The notes: a model not told the origin generated them from the sequence alone. A DNA stretch of 6,343 nt from Bacteroidota bacterium (GCA_023388015.1 JAEWHB010000177.1:1-6343), one strand, 5' to 3'; positions 1-6,343 are shown, numbered from the stretch's first letter. Translations and numbers: made by a program.

Positions 1-1427
1 TCACTGTTCTTTAATTTTGGTTTCAAATATAATTTTTTTCCCAATTCAATCATATACTTTCTGGCAGAATCATAATTATTTTCAATTTCTCCTTCCAAAA
101 TAGCTTCTTTTATGGCCGATTTAATAATACCAACTTCCTTACAAGGCTGTATACCAAACGCTTCCATAATTTCCTCTCCGGAAACCGGAGGCTGAAAATT
201 TCTCACCTGATCTCGTTCCTCAACTTCCTTAATTTTTTGTTCCACCAAAGAAAAATTCTCTTTAAAACGTCGTTGCTTTTTCTCATTTTTGGTGGTAATA
301 TCTGCTTTACAAAGCGTTATGAGATCATCAAAATCTTCACCCGCCTCAAAAAGCAACCTGCGCAATGCTGAATCAGAAACATTTTCATCTATCAGAGAAA
401 TAGGTCGGGAACTCAACTTTACGATTTTTTGAACGTATTTCACCGGATTTCCAAGCGGCATCTTCTGTCTTTTGAACAATTTATATACCATTTTGGAACC
501 TACAAATTCGTGCGAATGAAAAGTCCAGCCATTTTTTTTATCGTAACGTTTGGTTGGTGCTTTCCCAATGTCGTGCAACAAAGCCGCCCAACGAAGCCAT
601 ATATTATCGGTATTGGGCGAAATATTATCCACTACTTCCAGCGTATGGTAAAAATTATCTTTATGGGTTTGACCTTCCATTTCTTCAATTCCTTTCAGAG
701 CGACCAATTCAGGAAGTATAAATTTCATCAAACCGGCATCATCCAGCAATTTCAATCCCACCGAAGGTTTATCGGTCATCATGATTTTTTGAAATTCGTC
801 CATTACCCGTTCTTTTGAAACAATTTCAATTCGCGAAGCATTTTTACTAATTGAATGAAGCGAATTTTCTTCAATTTCAAATTTCAATTGGGCAGCAAAA
901 CGAATGGCACGCATCATACGCAAAGGATCATCAGAATAAGTAACGTCGGGATCCAATGGGGTTTTAATTAATTTGCGTTCCAAATCTCCCCGACCATCAA
1001 AAGGATCCATCAATTCGCCATAATTTTCTTCGTTCAAAGAAATAGCGAGCGCATTGATGGTAAAATCGCGACGTTTCTGATCATCTTCCAGCGAACCATC
1101 TTCCACAAAAGGTTTGCGACTGTCTTCTGAATAACTTTCTCTTCGCGCGCCTACAAATTCGATTTCAACGCCATCCCAGTTAAAATTAGCCGTTCCAAAT
1201 CTTTTGAAAACGGTAAGTTTGGAAGGATTATTCAATTTCAGATGAACTTTTTGCGCCAATTCAATTCCACTTCCTACCGTCACGAAATCAATGTCCTTTT
1301 TATTGTCCCTTTCCAACAAATAATCTCGCACGAAACCGCCCACCACGTAGGTTTCCTGTCCCAATTCTGTGGCAGATTCCCTTATTATCTCAAAAATCTT
1401 ATGCTTCAGTGCCCTATTCAGATTCAT
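1..1427 (-). CDS. cca: CCA-adding tRNA nucleotidyltransferase with HD domain (3' end cut by window edge)
   Basis: Class II CCA-adding/poly(A) polymerase family enzyme, expected to build or repair the 3' CCA of tRNAs from CTP and ATP in the cytoplasm. The frame is open for 475 codons from ATG 1425-1427 to the left edge, where codon 476 is cut after GA. Visible motifs in order: the nucleotide-binding GGFVRD (residues 30-35), the metal-binding DID (45-47), RRDFTINAL (119-127) typical of this family, and DDPLRMMRAIRFA (166-178) of the template-pocket region. An HD phosphohydrolase-like domain follows, with H255, H261, HDIGK (285-289) and H304/H306, an arrangement common in bacterial homologues of about 470-480 residues, so only a few C-terminal residues should be missing. 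The start is fixed by a strong promoter whose -7 box ends 4 bases upstream. A poly(A) affinity (PcnB) cannot be excluded by eye, but one such gene with an HD domain in this lineage is normally the CCA enzyme. Confidence 0.93.
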   Translation of the reverse strand, partial: MNLNRALKHKIFEIIRESATELGQETYVVGGFVRDYLLERDNKKDIDFVTVGSGIELAQKVHLKLNNPSKLTVFKRFGTANFNWDGVEIEFVGARRESYSEDSRKPFVEDGSLEDDQKRRDFTINALAISLNEENYGELMDPFDGRGDLERKLIKTPLDPDVTYSDDPLRMMRAIRFAAQLKFEIEENSLHSISKNASRIEIVSKERVMDEFQKIMMTDKPSVGLKLLDDAGLMKFILPELVALKGIEEMEGQTHKDNFYHTLEVVDNISPNTDNIWLRWAALLHDIGKAPTKRYDKKNGWTFHSHEFVGSKMVYKLFKRQKMPLGNPVKYVQKIVKLSSRPISLIDENVSDSALRRLLFEAGEDFDDLITLCKADITTKNEKKQRRFKENFSLVEQKIKEVEERDQVRNFQPPVSGEEIMEAFGIQPCKEVGIIKSAIKEAILEGEIENNYDSARKYMIELGKKLYLKPKLKNS

Positions 1428-1431
1428 ATTG

Positions 1432-1461
1432 CAAAGGTAAATTATCGTCCATTCTACCCAA
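1432..1461 (-). promoter_or_regulatory. Bacteroidota-type promoter for the CCA-adding enzyme gene
   Basis: Reading the minus strand, TTG (1459-1461) is followed by a 19-base spacer and TACCTTTG (1432-1439), then C. This fits the TTG-N19-TAnnTTTG form known for the primary sigma factor of Bacteroidota. The -7 box ends only 4 bases before the ATG at 1427, so transcription would begin at or next to the start codon. This gives the gene its own transcription although it lies 66 bases behind a same-strand gene. Confidence 0.72.
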
Positions 1462-1493
1462 ATAAACTATGTTCTTTTTTCCACAAATCCTCA

Positions 1494-2948
1494 TTATTGC
1501 CCCAAACGTTCATATAATTTTCCAATTTCTGATTTCATAACCAGGCGATAATTTTCATTCACTTCCTGATCAAATTGATATTGTAATGCTTCATCAAAAT
1601 ACCATGTTTTTTCTTGAGCCAAAATATATCGGGGTGCTTGCTCCAACACATTTTTCAGTTTATCAGCCGAGGAAACTCCTGCTTCATCCATAAATGGAAA
1701 CAAATAGGTTTTGGTTAAATTAGACGGATGAGTAGTCGCTTGAGATAAAGGTTTTTTATCTGTGAACCAATAGATTAAATGATAAGTCGTAAGATAAATC
1801 TTGTCATTAGATTCAAGATTTTGATTTAAATAATCAGCAATTTGTTCTACTGCGAAATTTTCCTTTTTCTTTTGTTCCCAATCTTGTGCAAGCATTTTAA
1901 AAATCACTACGCAAATCAAGCCGAATAACATCAATCCATAAAATTTGGTAATGTATTTAGTATGAAATTTTTCTAAATACTTATCAATCAGATAAACAGC
2001 GAAAATCGAAAGAAAGGGTAATATCTGTAATACATAATGCATAAAAAGATTGCCCGATTTCAAAAATGAAAGTTCAATGCCCAATGCTGCCAGAATTAAT
2101 ATCATCCATTTAAATTCAAATTTTAGTTTGAGAATTTTAATTCGAATTAAATAATAAAATCCTGCTATCAATATCCCAATCATCAAAATTAGAATCAGAT
2201 GATTTTTTATTGATAAATTATTTATTTCCTGACTATTGGCGTACTTAAAAGGTGCTATGATCACATTTTTCAACCATAAATCTCCATATCCATTTAAATG
2301 AAAATTTAGGAAAGAAACTAAAAATGTAAGTCCGAAACCTATGGAAAACAAAAAATTATTTCCCATGTTTTTCAAAAATTTATGAGGTTGCAGTGTGAAA
2401 AACACTCCTAATGACAGTGCTACAAAAGCCATATTTAAACGTACCAAACAGCTCAATCCAATAAAAATTCCGCCAAGTAAAAAATAAACTCTTCTATTGG
2501 GTGCAGATAATAAAACGTAAATACCCGGCATCAGAAAAAAGACAGCGATATGCTCAGACATAACTGACTGAAAACTGCCGTTTAATGACGATGCGAAAAT
2601 CAGTAAAATACCAGAAAAAAAGCCAACCTTTTCATTTGAAATCTTTTTACCAATCAAATACACAAAAAATCCTGAAACCGCTATGATAAGAGCTCCTACA
2701 AGTCGAATCATAAAAATGCTTTTGCCAAAAACCGAAATTACGGCTTTGAAAAAACCAAAAAGTAAAGGTTGTTTCAAATCCCAAAGTTCAGTGAAAGGAA
2801 AAACACCTTCATGCCATGCATTCCCCATCAAAATGAAAGTACTTTCGTCCCAATTCAGCACATAGGTATGGAAATACGGAAATCTGATTAGCAACGCAAA
2901 AATTACTAAACCCAAAAAGCTGTAGAGATTTTTCTTTGTTTGGTTCAA
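1494..2948 (-). CDS. GT39-like multi-pass membrane glycosyltransferase
   Basis: Integral membrane protein of 484 residues resembling the glycosyltransferase family 39 / ArnT-PMT (GT-C) superfamily, which moves a sugar from a polyprenyl-phosphate donor on the far side of the inner membrane. TM1 (about residues 9-25) is followed by an extracytoplasmic loop with WDE (33-35) and DLKQP (57-61), matching the acidic residue and D-x-K-x-P motif of the family. Some ten further hydrophobic segments run to about residue 352, then a soluble tail of roughly 130 residues to the C terminus. The acceptor (lipid, protein or polysaccharide) cannot be read from sequence. The start is taken as TTG at 2946-2948: a TGA lies in frame 9 codons upstream, no in-frame ATG occurs before TM1, and downstream starts would cut TM1. 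It lies 30 bases after the threonylcarbamoyl-AMP synthase stop and is probably co-transcribed with it and the GT4 gene. Confidence 0.85.
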   Translation of the reverse strand: MNQTKKNLYSFLGLVIFALLIRFPYFHTYVLNWDESTFILMGNAWHEGVFPFTELWDLKQPLLFGFFKAVISVFGKSIFMIRLVGALIIAVSGFFVYLIGKKISNEKVGFFSGILLIFASSLNGSFQSVMSEHIAVFFLMPGIYVLLSAPNRRVYFLLGGIFIGLSCLVRLNMAFVALSLGVFFTLQPHKFLKNMGNNFLFSIGFGLTFLVSFLNFHLNGYGDLWLKNVIIAPFKYANSQEINNLSIKNHLILILMIGILIAGFYYLIRIKILKLKFEFKWMILILAALGIELSFLKSGNLFMHYVLQILPFLSIFAVYLIDKYLEKFHTKYITKFYGLMLFGLICVVIFKMLAQDWEQKKKENFAVEQIADYLNQNLESNDKIYLTTYHLIYWFTDKKPLSQATTHPSNLTKTYLFPFMDEAGVSSADKLKNVLEQAPRYILAQEKTWYFDEALQYQFDQEVNENYRLVMKSEIGKLYERLGQ

Positions 2949-2958
2949 ATTATAGCAT
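2946..2958 (-). other. TTG start region with a three-codon ORF (ATG CTA TAA) just upstream
   Basis: On the minus strand ATG (2956-2958), CTA and TAA (2950-2952) form a minimal ORF whose stop lies one base before the TTG (2946-2948) that best starts the membrane glycosyltransferase. The ATG is out of frame with the gene. It may help ribosomes reinitiate at TTG, be chance, or mark a one-base indel: removing one A from the AA in this stretch would give ATG-CTA-TAT-TTG in frame. No Shine-Dalgarno sequence is evident. Confidence 0.4.
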
Positions 2959-2978
2959 TTGATTTTGCCGTTTCACAT

Positions 2979-3524
2979 TCATTCCCTTATGACCTTCACT
3001 TGGCCATCCGTTGATAATTTAATGATAGATGATCCCGAAAATTTAGGAATAAAATTTTCAGATTCCGGAAAAATATAATCAACTTCTTCTTTTATTTGAT
3101 CGGAAATCTCAGCAAAACTATTGGGCGTTGTTTCTCCCGAAATGTTGGCAGAAGTGGATACCAAAGGCGAATTCAATCTGGAAATCAGTTTTTTACAAAA
3201 TAAATCATGCGTTAGTCGTATGGCTACAGTGTTGTCATCTGCAATCAATTCTTTTGGAAGATTTCGAGGGTTATCATAAATAATCGTGACCGGTTTTTCT
3301 GACAAATCCATGATGTCCCAAGCCAGTTCTGGAACGTCCACTATTTCCTGAAGTCGTCGGTTGGAATCCACCAAAATAATCAGCGATTTGGAATCGGGAC
3401 GGTTTTTTATCTTAAATATTTTGCGGATTGCTTCCACATTTTTAGCATCACATCCGATTCCGAAAGTTGTGTCGGTCGGATATAAAACAGTTCCATTATT
3501 TTTCAACAATTCAATCGCATCCAT
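2979..3524 (-). CDS. tsaC: Threonylcarbamoyl-AMP synthase (TsaC/Sua5/YrdC family)
   Basis: Cytoplasmic enzyme that makes L-threonylcarbamoyl-AMP from threonine, bicarbonate and ATP, the precursor that the TsaD complex transfers to A37 of ANN-decoding tRNAs (t6A). The 181-residue product carries YPTDTTFGIGCDA (15-27), the KNR of the basic site (40-42) followed by DSKSL, VAIRLT (100-105) and STSANISG (123-130), in the usual YrdC-domain order. It has the single-domain length and lacks the extra C-terminal domain of long Sua5 proteins. The WPGP-like motif of classical YrdC is replaced by SEKPVTIIY (75-83). I chose ATG 3522-3524 because it sits 10 bases after the upstream glycosyltransferase stop and gives a normal-length protein. 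An alternative ATG at 3573-3575 would add 17 non-family-like residues and overlap that gene by 41 bases. It sits between two glycosyltransferase genes, probably in one transcript. The symbol could equally be sua5. Confidence 0.92.
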   Translation of the reverse strand: MDAIELLKNNGTVLYPTDTTFGIGCDAKNVEAIRKIFKIKNRPDSKSLIILVDSNRRLQEIVDVPELAWDIMDLSEKPVTIIYDNPRNLPKELIADDNTVAIRLTHDLFCKKLISRLNSPLVSTSANISGETTPNSFAEISDQIKEEVDYIFPESENFIPKFSGSSIIKLSTDGQVKVIRE

Positions 3525-3534
3525 CTTTTTATTT

Positions 3535-4596
3535 TTAGTTTCGGTAACATTCCAGATAAGCTTTTGCGGCATCATCCCAATTAAAAAACGCGGCTCTTTC
3601 CTTTATTTTGGGAATGTAAATTTCGGTGTTTTGTTCAAAATCATTGAGTTTATCAAACAAAAATTCTTTCATATAATCGGGCTCAAAATTCTCCCAATAA
3701 AATGCAGCATTTCCCCCAATTTCGGGCAAAGATGCAAGATTTGAAAGAAAAACAGGTTTCCCGAACCGCATCGCCTCTATCGGCGGCAGTCCAAATCCTT
3801 CTCCAATCGAAGGAAAGAAAAAAGCAGTGCAATTTTTAAGATAAAACTGTTTCCCTTCTTCGCTCACACGGCCTGTCAGAAAAACTCGATTTTCAAGTTT
3901 AAATTCACTTATTAACGAGCGGATTTTATCGCCATAAGCTTTTTGGTTAGAACCGGAAATAATCAGATTATAGTCAGTGATTTCTTTCATCATCCTGACC
4001 AAAGATTCAAAGTTTTTCTTTTCCAGGAAATCCCCGATCGAATAAAAAAACGGTTTATCAACCGGCACTTCGGAAATATAATCAGCCGTATCCAAAAAGG
4101 TTGTGATCGGATTTCCGTTGTAAATAATACGGTCTTCCACAGCCGGCACCTCAAAATTTCTATAGGTTTGCGCTTTTGCGTATTCAGAAATATAAGTGAT
4201 CATATCGGCTCGTTTGAGTTTCTCCCGAAATCGTACCGATCGTTGAATATTTTTTTTGGTTTGTTCATCTTCGGCAAAATTAACATCGTGAACTGTCAGT
4301 ATGTATTTTCCTGGTTTTTGCAGGGGTTCTACCCTGATGTTCTGATTCAGACAATGCCATACATCATATTTTCTCCTGATGCGAAACACAGCATGGCGCT
4401 GAAAGTCAACATATTGCTTATAAGAGAATTTATCTCCAAATTCATTTCTGAAAGGAGCAATTTTTTTCAGATTTAAAGTAAGTTCCAGGTCAGAAGGATT
4501 TATTTTTGCAAAGGCTTTAATCAATTCATAATTAAAAATTCCAAAACCCGACGCCAGGTTTTTCACATTGTGTGATTCCAAAAAAACTTTCTTCAT
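3535..4596 (-). CDS. GT4-family (GT-B fold) glycosyltransferase
   Basis: Soluble or membrane-associated cytoplasmic glycosyltransferase of 353 residues that should use a nucleotide-sugar donor with retention of configuration. The N-terminal Rossmann-like half contains the glycine-rich SGFGIFNYEL (16-25), VWHCLNQN (79-86) and TVHDVNF (101-107). The C-terminal donor-binding half has SIGDFLEKKNFESLV (186-200), ISGS (213-216), VFLTGRVSEE (238-247) and the family hallmark E-x7-E in EGFGLPPIE (E266 and E274), then GKPVFLSNLASLPEIGG (279-295). Length is typical of GT4. Donor and acceptor sugars are unknown; Bacteroidota homologues are usually placed in LPS or exopolysaccharide work, which is inference here. 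It is the first gene of the leftward block, starting 20 bases after a -7 promoter box, and ends 10 bases before the threonylcarbamoyl-AMP synthase start. Confidence 0.9.
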   Translation of the reverse strand: MKKVFLESHNVKNLASGFGIFNYELIKAFAKINPSDLELTLNLKKIAPFRNEFGDKFSYKQYVDFQRHAVFRIRRKYDVWHCLNQNIRVEPLQKPGKYILTVHDVNFAEDEQTKKNIQRSVRFREKLKRADMITYISEYAKAQTYRNFEVPAVEDRIIYNGNPITTFLDTADYISEVPVDKPFFYSIGDFLEKKNFESLVRMMKEITDYNLIISGSNQKAYGDKIRSLISEFKLENRVFLTGRVSEEGKQFYLKNCTAFFFPSIGEGFGLPPIEAMRFGKPVFLSNLASLPEIGGNAAFYWENFEPDYMKEFLFDKLNDFEQNTEIYIPKIKERAAFFNWDDAAKAYLECYRN

Positions 4597-4616
4597 CTGA
4601 TTTTAAGATATTTATT

Positions 4617-4624
4617 CAAATATA
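4617..4624 (-). promoter_or_regulatory. -7 promoter box (TATATTTG) for the leftward operon
   Basis: The minus strand reads TATATTTG, an exact match to the Bacteroidota TAnnTTTG -7 element, ending 20 bases before the GT4 glycosyltransferase ATG. I see no good TTG at the expected 19-21 base distance upstream, so the -33 half is weak or absent. It lies in the 76-base divergent region shared with the rightward promoter. Confidence 0.55.
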
Positions 4625-4650
4625 TGTTTTACCGACTAAAATACTATCCT

Positions 4651-4658
4651 TATTTTTG
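4651..4658 (+). promoter_or_regulatory. -7 promoter box (TATTTTTG) for the rightward kinase/DUF3857 pair
   Basis: TATTTTTG followed by C matches the TAnnTTTG -7 element and ends 14 bases before the ATG at 4673, implying a very short 5' leader. Nineteen bases upstream lies TTTTA (ending at 4631), only a partial -33 match. Because the two divergent -7 boxes are 26 bases apart, the polymerase footprints for both directions would overlap. Confidence 0.55.
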
Positions 4659-4672
4659 CCAAAATCTACTAA

Positions 4673-5437
4673 ATGATTTTTGAAGTAAATCCAGCATTCC
4701 AATCCCACCAACAAGAAATCCAAACTGTCTTCCAGCAATTTGAACATTCCGGGACCGATTTTATTGTAGGCGAAAGAAACCACATCAAATTATTTGAAAT
4801 CGGTGGTCAGACCATCAATGTGAAGTCTTTTAAAATTCCGAATAAACTGAACCAGTTTGTTTACAAATATTTCCGTAAATCCAAAGCACGACGGTCTTTT
4901 CAGTTTGCCAACATTCTCCTACAAAAAGGAATTGGCACGCCAATGCCCGTTGCTTTTCAGGAAAATTTTAGTGCATTTGGCTTGCAAAAAAGTTATTATG
5001 CCAGCATTCATCAGGATTACGACCTTACTTTTCGCGAATTGGTAGAAATCAAGGATTTCCCCGAAGAAGAGTTGATTTTACGAAATTTTACGCGGTTCTG
5101 TTATAAAATTCATCAAGAAGGAATTGAATTCAAAGACCATTCGCCCGGGAATACGCTGATTAAAAAAACCGCTGATAACCAATATGAATTTTATCTCGTA
5201 GATTTGAATCGGATGAACTTTCACGAATCTATGGATACCGAACTTCGCATGAAAAATTTGTCACGTCTGACACCCAAACAGGAAATGGTGGAAATTATGG
5301 CGGATGAATATGCCAAAGTTTCGGGTGAAGATTTTGAAAAATTATTCAAGTTGCTCTGGGATTTCACATCTGACTTTCAAACCCGCTACCATCGGAAATT
5401 AAAAGCCAAACAAAAACTAAAATCTTTTATCAAATAA
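4673..5437 (+). CDS. Kdo-kinase/WaaP-like (lipopolysaccharide kinase family) protein
   Basis: Small protein-kinase-fold protein of 254 residues resembling the Kdo kinase/WaaP family, which phosphorylates inner-core sugars of lipopolysaccharide at the cytoplasmic side of the inner membrane. Visible kinase features: VKSFK (50-54) with candidate ATP-binding K51; the catalytic-loop stretch HQEGIEFKDHSPGNTLI (147-163) with D155 and N160 in the D-x4-N spacing; and YLVDLNRM (174-181), where D177 takes the place of the DFG aspartate. The C terminus is strongly basic (residues 238-254). No signal peptide or membrane segment is seen, consistent with a cytoplasmic enzyme. The ATG at 4673 follows a -7 box by 14 bases. 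The substrate is inferred from the family; a different small-molecule or glycan kinase remains possible. It is followed after 5 bases by the DUF3857 gene, so the two are probably co-transcribed. Confidence 0.82.
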   Translation: MIFEVNPAFQSHQQEIQTVFQQFEHSGTDFIVGERNHIKLFEIGGQTINVKSFKIPNKLNQFVYKYFRKSKARRSFQFANILLQKGIGTPMPVAFQENFSAFGLQKSYYASIHQDYDLTFRELVEIKDFPEEELILRNFTRFCYKIHQEGIEFKDHSPGNTLIKKTADNQYEFYLVDLNRMNFHESMDTELRMKNLSRLTPKQEMVEIMADEYAKVSGEDFEKLFKLLWDFTSDFQTRYHRKLKAKQKLKSFIK

Positions 5438-5442
5438 TTGAA

Positions 5443-6343
5443 ATGAAAACTTACCTCCTTTTATTTATTCTTTTTATTACCTATTCAGTCACTGCACAAC
5501 TCAATCCCAAAACCAAATGGGGCGATGTATCTCAAGCCGAAATCGATTACAAAGAAGTATCTTTTGAAAAAGATGCGCCCGCCGTTGTTCTTTTTGAAGA
5601 GGGTAAATCTGTAATTTCGGGTTCAGTGCAGACACGTATTTTCAGAAGAATTAAAATCCTGAATGAACAAGGAATTGAGGCGGCCAATCAGGAATTATTG
5701 TATTATAATTTCAGAGGAAGAGAGAGTTTCGGAAGTTTCAAAGCGCAGACTATCAACATTGAAAATGGGAAACCTGTTACGTATGCCGTAGATAGGAATT
5801 CAATTTTTGATGTTACGGTCAACGAATATTATAATGCCAGAAAGTTTACTTTTCCAAACTTGAAAGTGGGTTCCATTATAGAATTTGAATATAATTTCAT
5901 TAATCAGGATCTCGGTTTATTTGAAGCCTGGCAATTTCAGCATGAATATCCTACCATTTACAGCCAGTTTGAAATCAAAAACGAAATGCGACTCGACTAT
6001 ACATCTCTGATGATCGGAGAAAAAATTGTCCAATATTCCAGAGGAAAAAAAGATCTCGATACTTGGAAACTGACCAATATCCCAAGTTTCAACGCATTGG
6101 AATTTGTTTACAACAAAGAAGATATGGCCGAAAGAATCGTTTTTCAATTGCGCGGATATATGAAAAGCAGCGGTTTTGATGGCTCTTCCAGCACCTATGA
6201 AAATGTGTTGTCCAATTGGAAAGAGTTAAACAAAGAAATGGAAAATAACTATGTGGCCAACCGCAGTCAATCTGTAGGAAAAGAAATCGCCGCATCTATT
6301 CCAAACGGAAAAAATGAATTGGAAACTTTGCAGAATGTTTACA
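5443..6343 (+). CDS. Exported DUF3857/transglutaminase-like protein, N-terminal part (runs off right edge)
   Basis: The frame is open for 300 codons from ATG 5443-5445 to the edge and continues past it. Residues 1-18 form a signal peptide with a short hydrophobic core and a plausible signal peptidase I site after SVTA, with Q19 first in the mature protein, so it is exported to the periplasm or beyond. The following region, about residues 45-230, reads as the beta-rich DUF3857 domain: FRRIKILNEQGIE (67-79), YYNFRGRESFG (87-97), a VDRNSIFDV stretch (116-124), and FPNLKVGSIIEFEYNF (137-152), the most recognisable signature. Family members are commonly about 630-650 residues with a transglutaminase-like core after DUF3857; the window stops at the helix that usually precedes it, so the catalytic Cys-His-Asp cannot be checked. 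Function is not established for the family. The start lies 5 bases behind the kinase-like gene with no separate promoter seen. Confidence 0.88.
   Translation, partial: MKTYLLLFILFITYSVTAQLNPKTKWGDVSQAEIDYKEVSFEKDAPAVVLFEEGKSVISGSVQTRIFRRIKILNEQGIEAANQELLYYNFRGRESFGSFKAQTINIENGKPVTYAVDRNSIFDVTVNEYYNARKFTFPNLKVGSIIEFEYNFINQDLGLFEAWQFQHEYPTIYSQFEIKNEMRLDYTSLMIGEKIVQYSRGKKDLDTWKLTNIPSFNALEFVYNKEDMAERIVFQLRGYMKSSGFDGSSSTYENVLSNWKELNKEMENNYVANRSQSVGKEIAASIPNGKNELETLQNVY

Noticed and set aside
1428..1493. Rho-independent terminator between the GT39-like gene and the CCA-adding enzyme gene
   Set aside because: No GC-rich inverted repeat followed by a T run was found on the minus strand in these 66 bases.
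429..1517. Plus-strand open frames of 129 and 91 codons (429-818, 1242-1517)
   Set aside because: They lie antisense to the well-supported CCA-adding enzyme gene, show no recognisable domain and have low-complexity Phe/His/Ile-rich products typical of reverse-strand shadows.
2946..2957. TATAATTTG upstream of the membrane glycosyltransferase as a -7 promoter box
   Set aside because: Spacing is one base off TAnnTTTG (three bases between TA and TTTG) and the TTG would double as start codon; no fitting -33 was seen, so an internal promoter is not supported.
3525..3575. Upstream start (3573-3575) for the threonylcarbamoyl-AMP synthase
   Set aside because: It would add 17 residues that do not resemble the family and overlap the GT4 gene by 41 bases; ATG 3522-3524 gives a normal length and spacing.
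2683..4476. Plus-strand open frames within the glycosyltransferase and threonylcarbamoyl-AMP synthase genes (2683-2865, 3361-3744, 3943-4476), including one of 177 codons
   Set aside because: All are antisense to genes with clear family motifs; no promoter box, family-like motif or signal peptide supports them.
4857..5045. 62-codon frame inside the kinase-like gene
   Set aside because: Same strand, shifted frame, overlapping conserved kinase sequence; no evidence for translation.
5917..6295. Minus-strand frames of 76 and 68 codons opposite the DUF3857 gene
   Set aside because: Antisense shadows of a gene with signal peptide and DUF3857 signature; mutually overlapping and without motifs.

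Overview
The window looks like ordinary chromosome from a member of the Bacteroidota, most likely a flavobacterium of the Chryseobacterium/Weeksellaceae kind. The basis is AT-rich DNA, absence of clear Shine-Dalgarno sites, Bacteroidota-type -7 promoter boxes (TAnnTTTG) in front of three genes, and protein sequences that read like flavobacterial homologues. The taxon is an inference from style; there is no rRNA or other marker here. Six protein-coding genes fill nearly all of the window. No tRNA, rRNA, CRISPR array, insertion sequence or long repeat was seen, and no gene-free stretch exceeds 80 bases.

Left block, minus strand, in transcription order (4596 down to 1): a GT4-type cytoplasmic glycosyltransferase; a threonylcarbamoyl-AMP synthase (TsaC/Sua5/YrdC family), starting 10 bases after the glycosyltransferase stop; a multi-pass GT39-like membrane glycosyltransferase, 30 bases further on and apparently starting at TTG; and, after 66 bases containing its own good promoter, a CCA-adding tRNA nucleotidyltransferase with an HD domain whose last codons run off the left edge. 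The first three are probably one operon. The fourth can be transcribed independently, possibly as a nearly leaderless mRNA.

Right block, plus strand: a divergent 76-base intergenic region (4597-4672) with a back-to-back pair of -7 boxes separates the left block from a small Kdo-kinase/WaaP-like protein (4673-5437). Five bases later comes the N-terminal half of an exported DUF3857/transglutaminase-like protein (5443 to the right edge).

Two themes are interleaved: tRNA maturation (the t6A37 precursor and the 3' CCA end) and envelope glycan work (two glycosyltransferases, a lipid A-core-type sugar kinase homologue and an exported DUF3857 protein). I found no convincing undescribed system. The points worth a second look are the promoter architecture, the TTG start with an adjacent three-codon ORF, the mixed operon, and the kinase/DUF3857 pairing.
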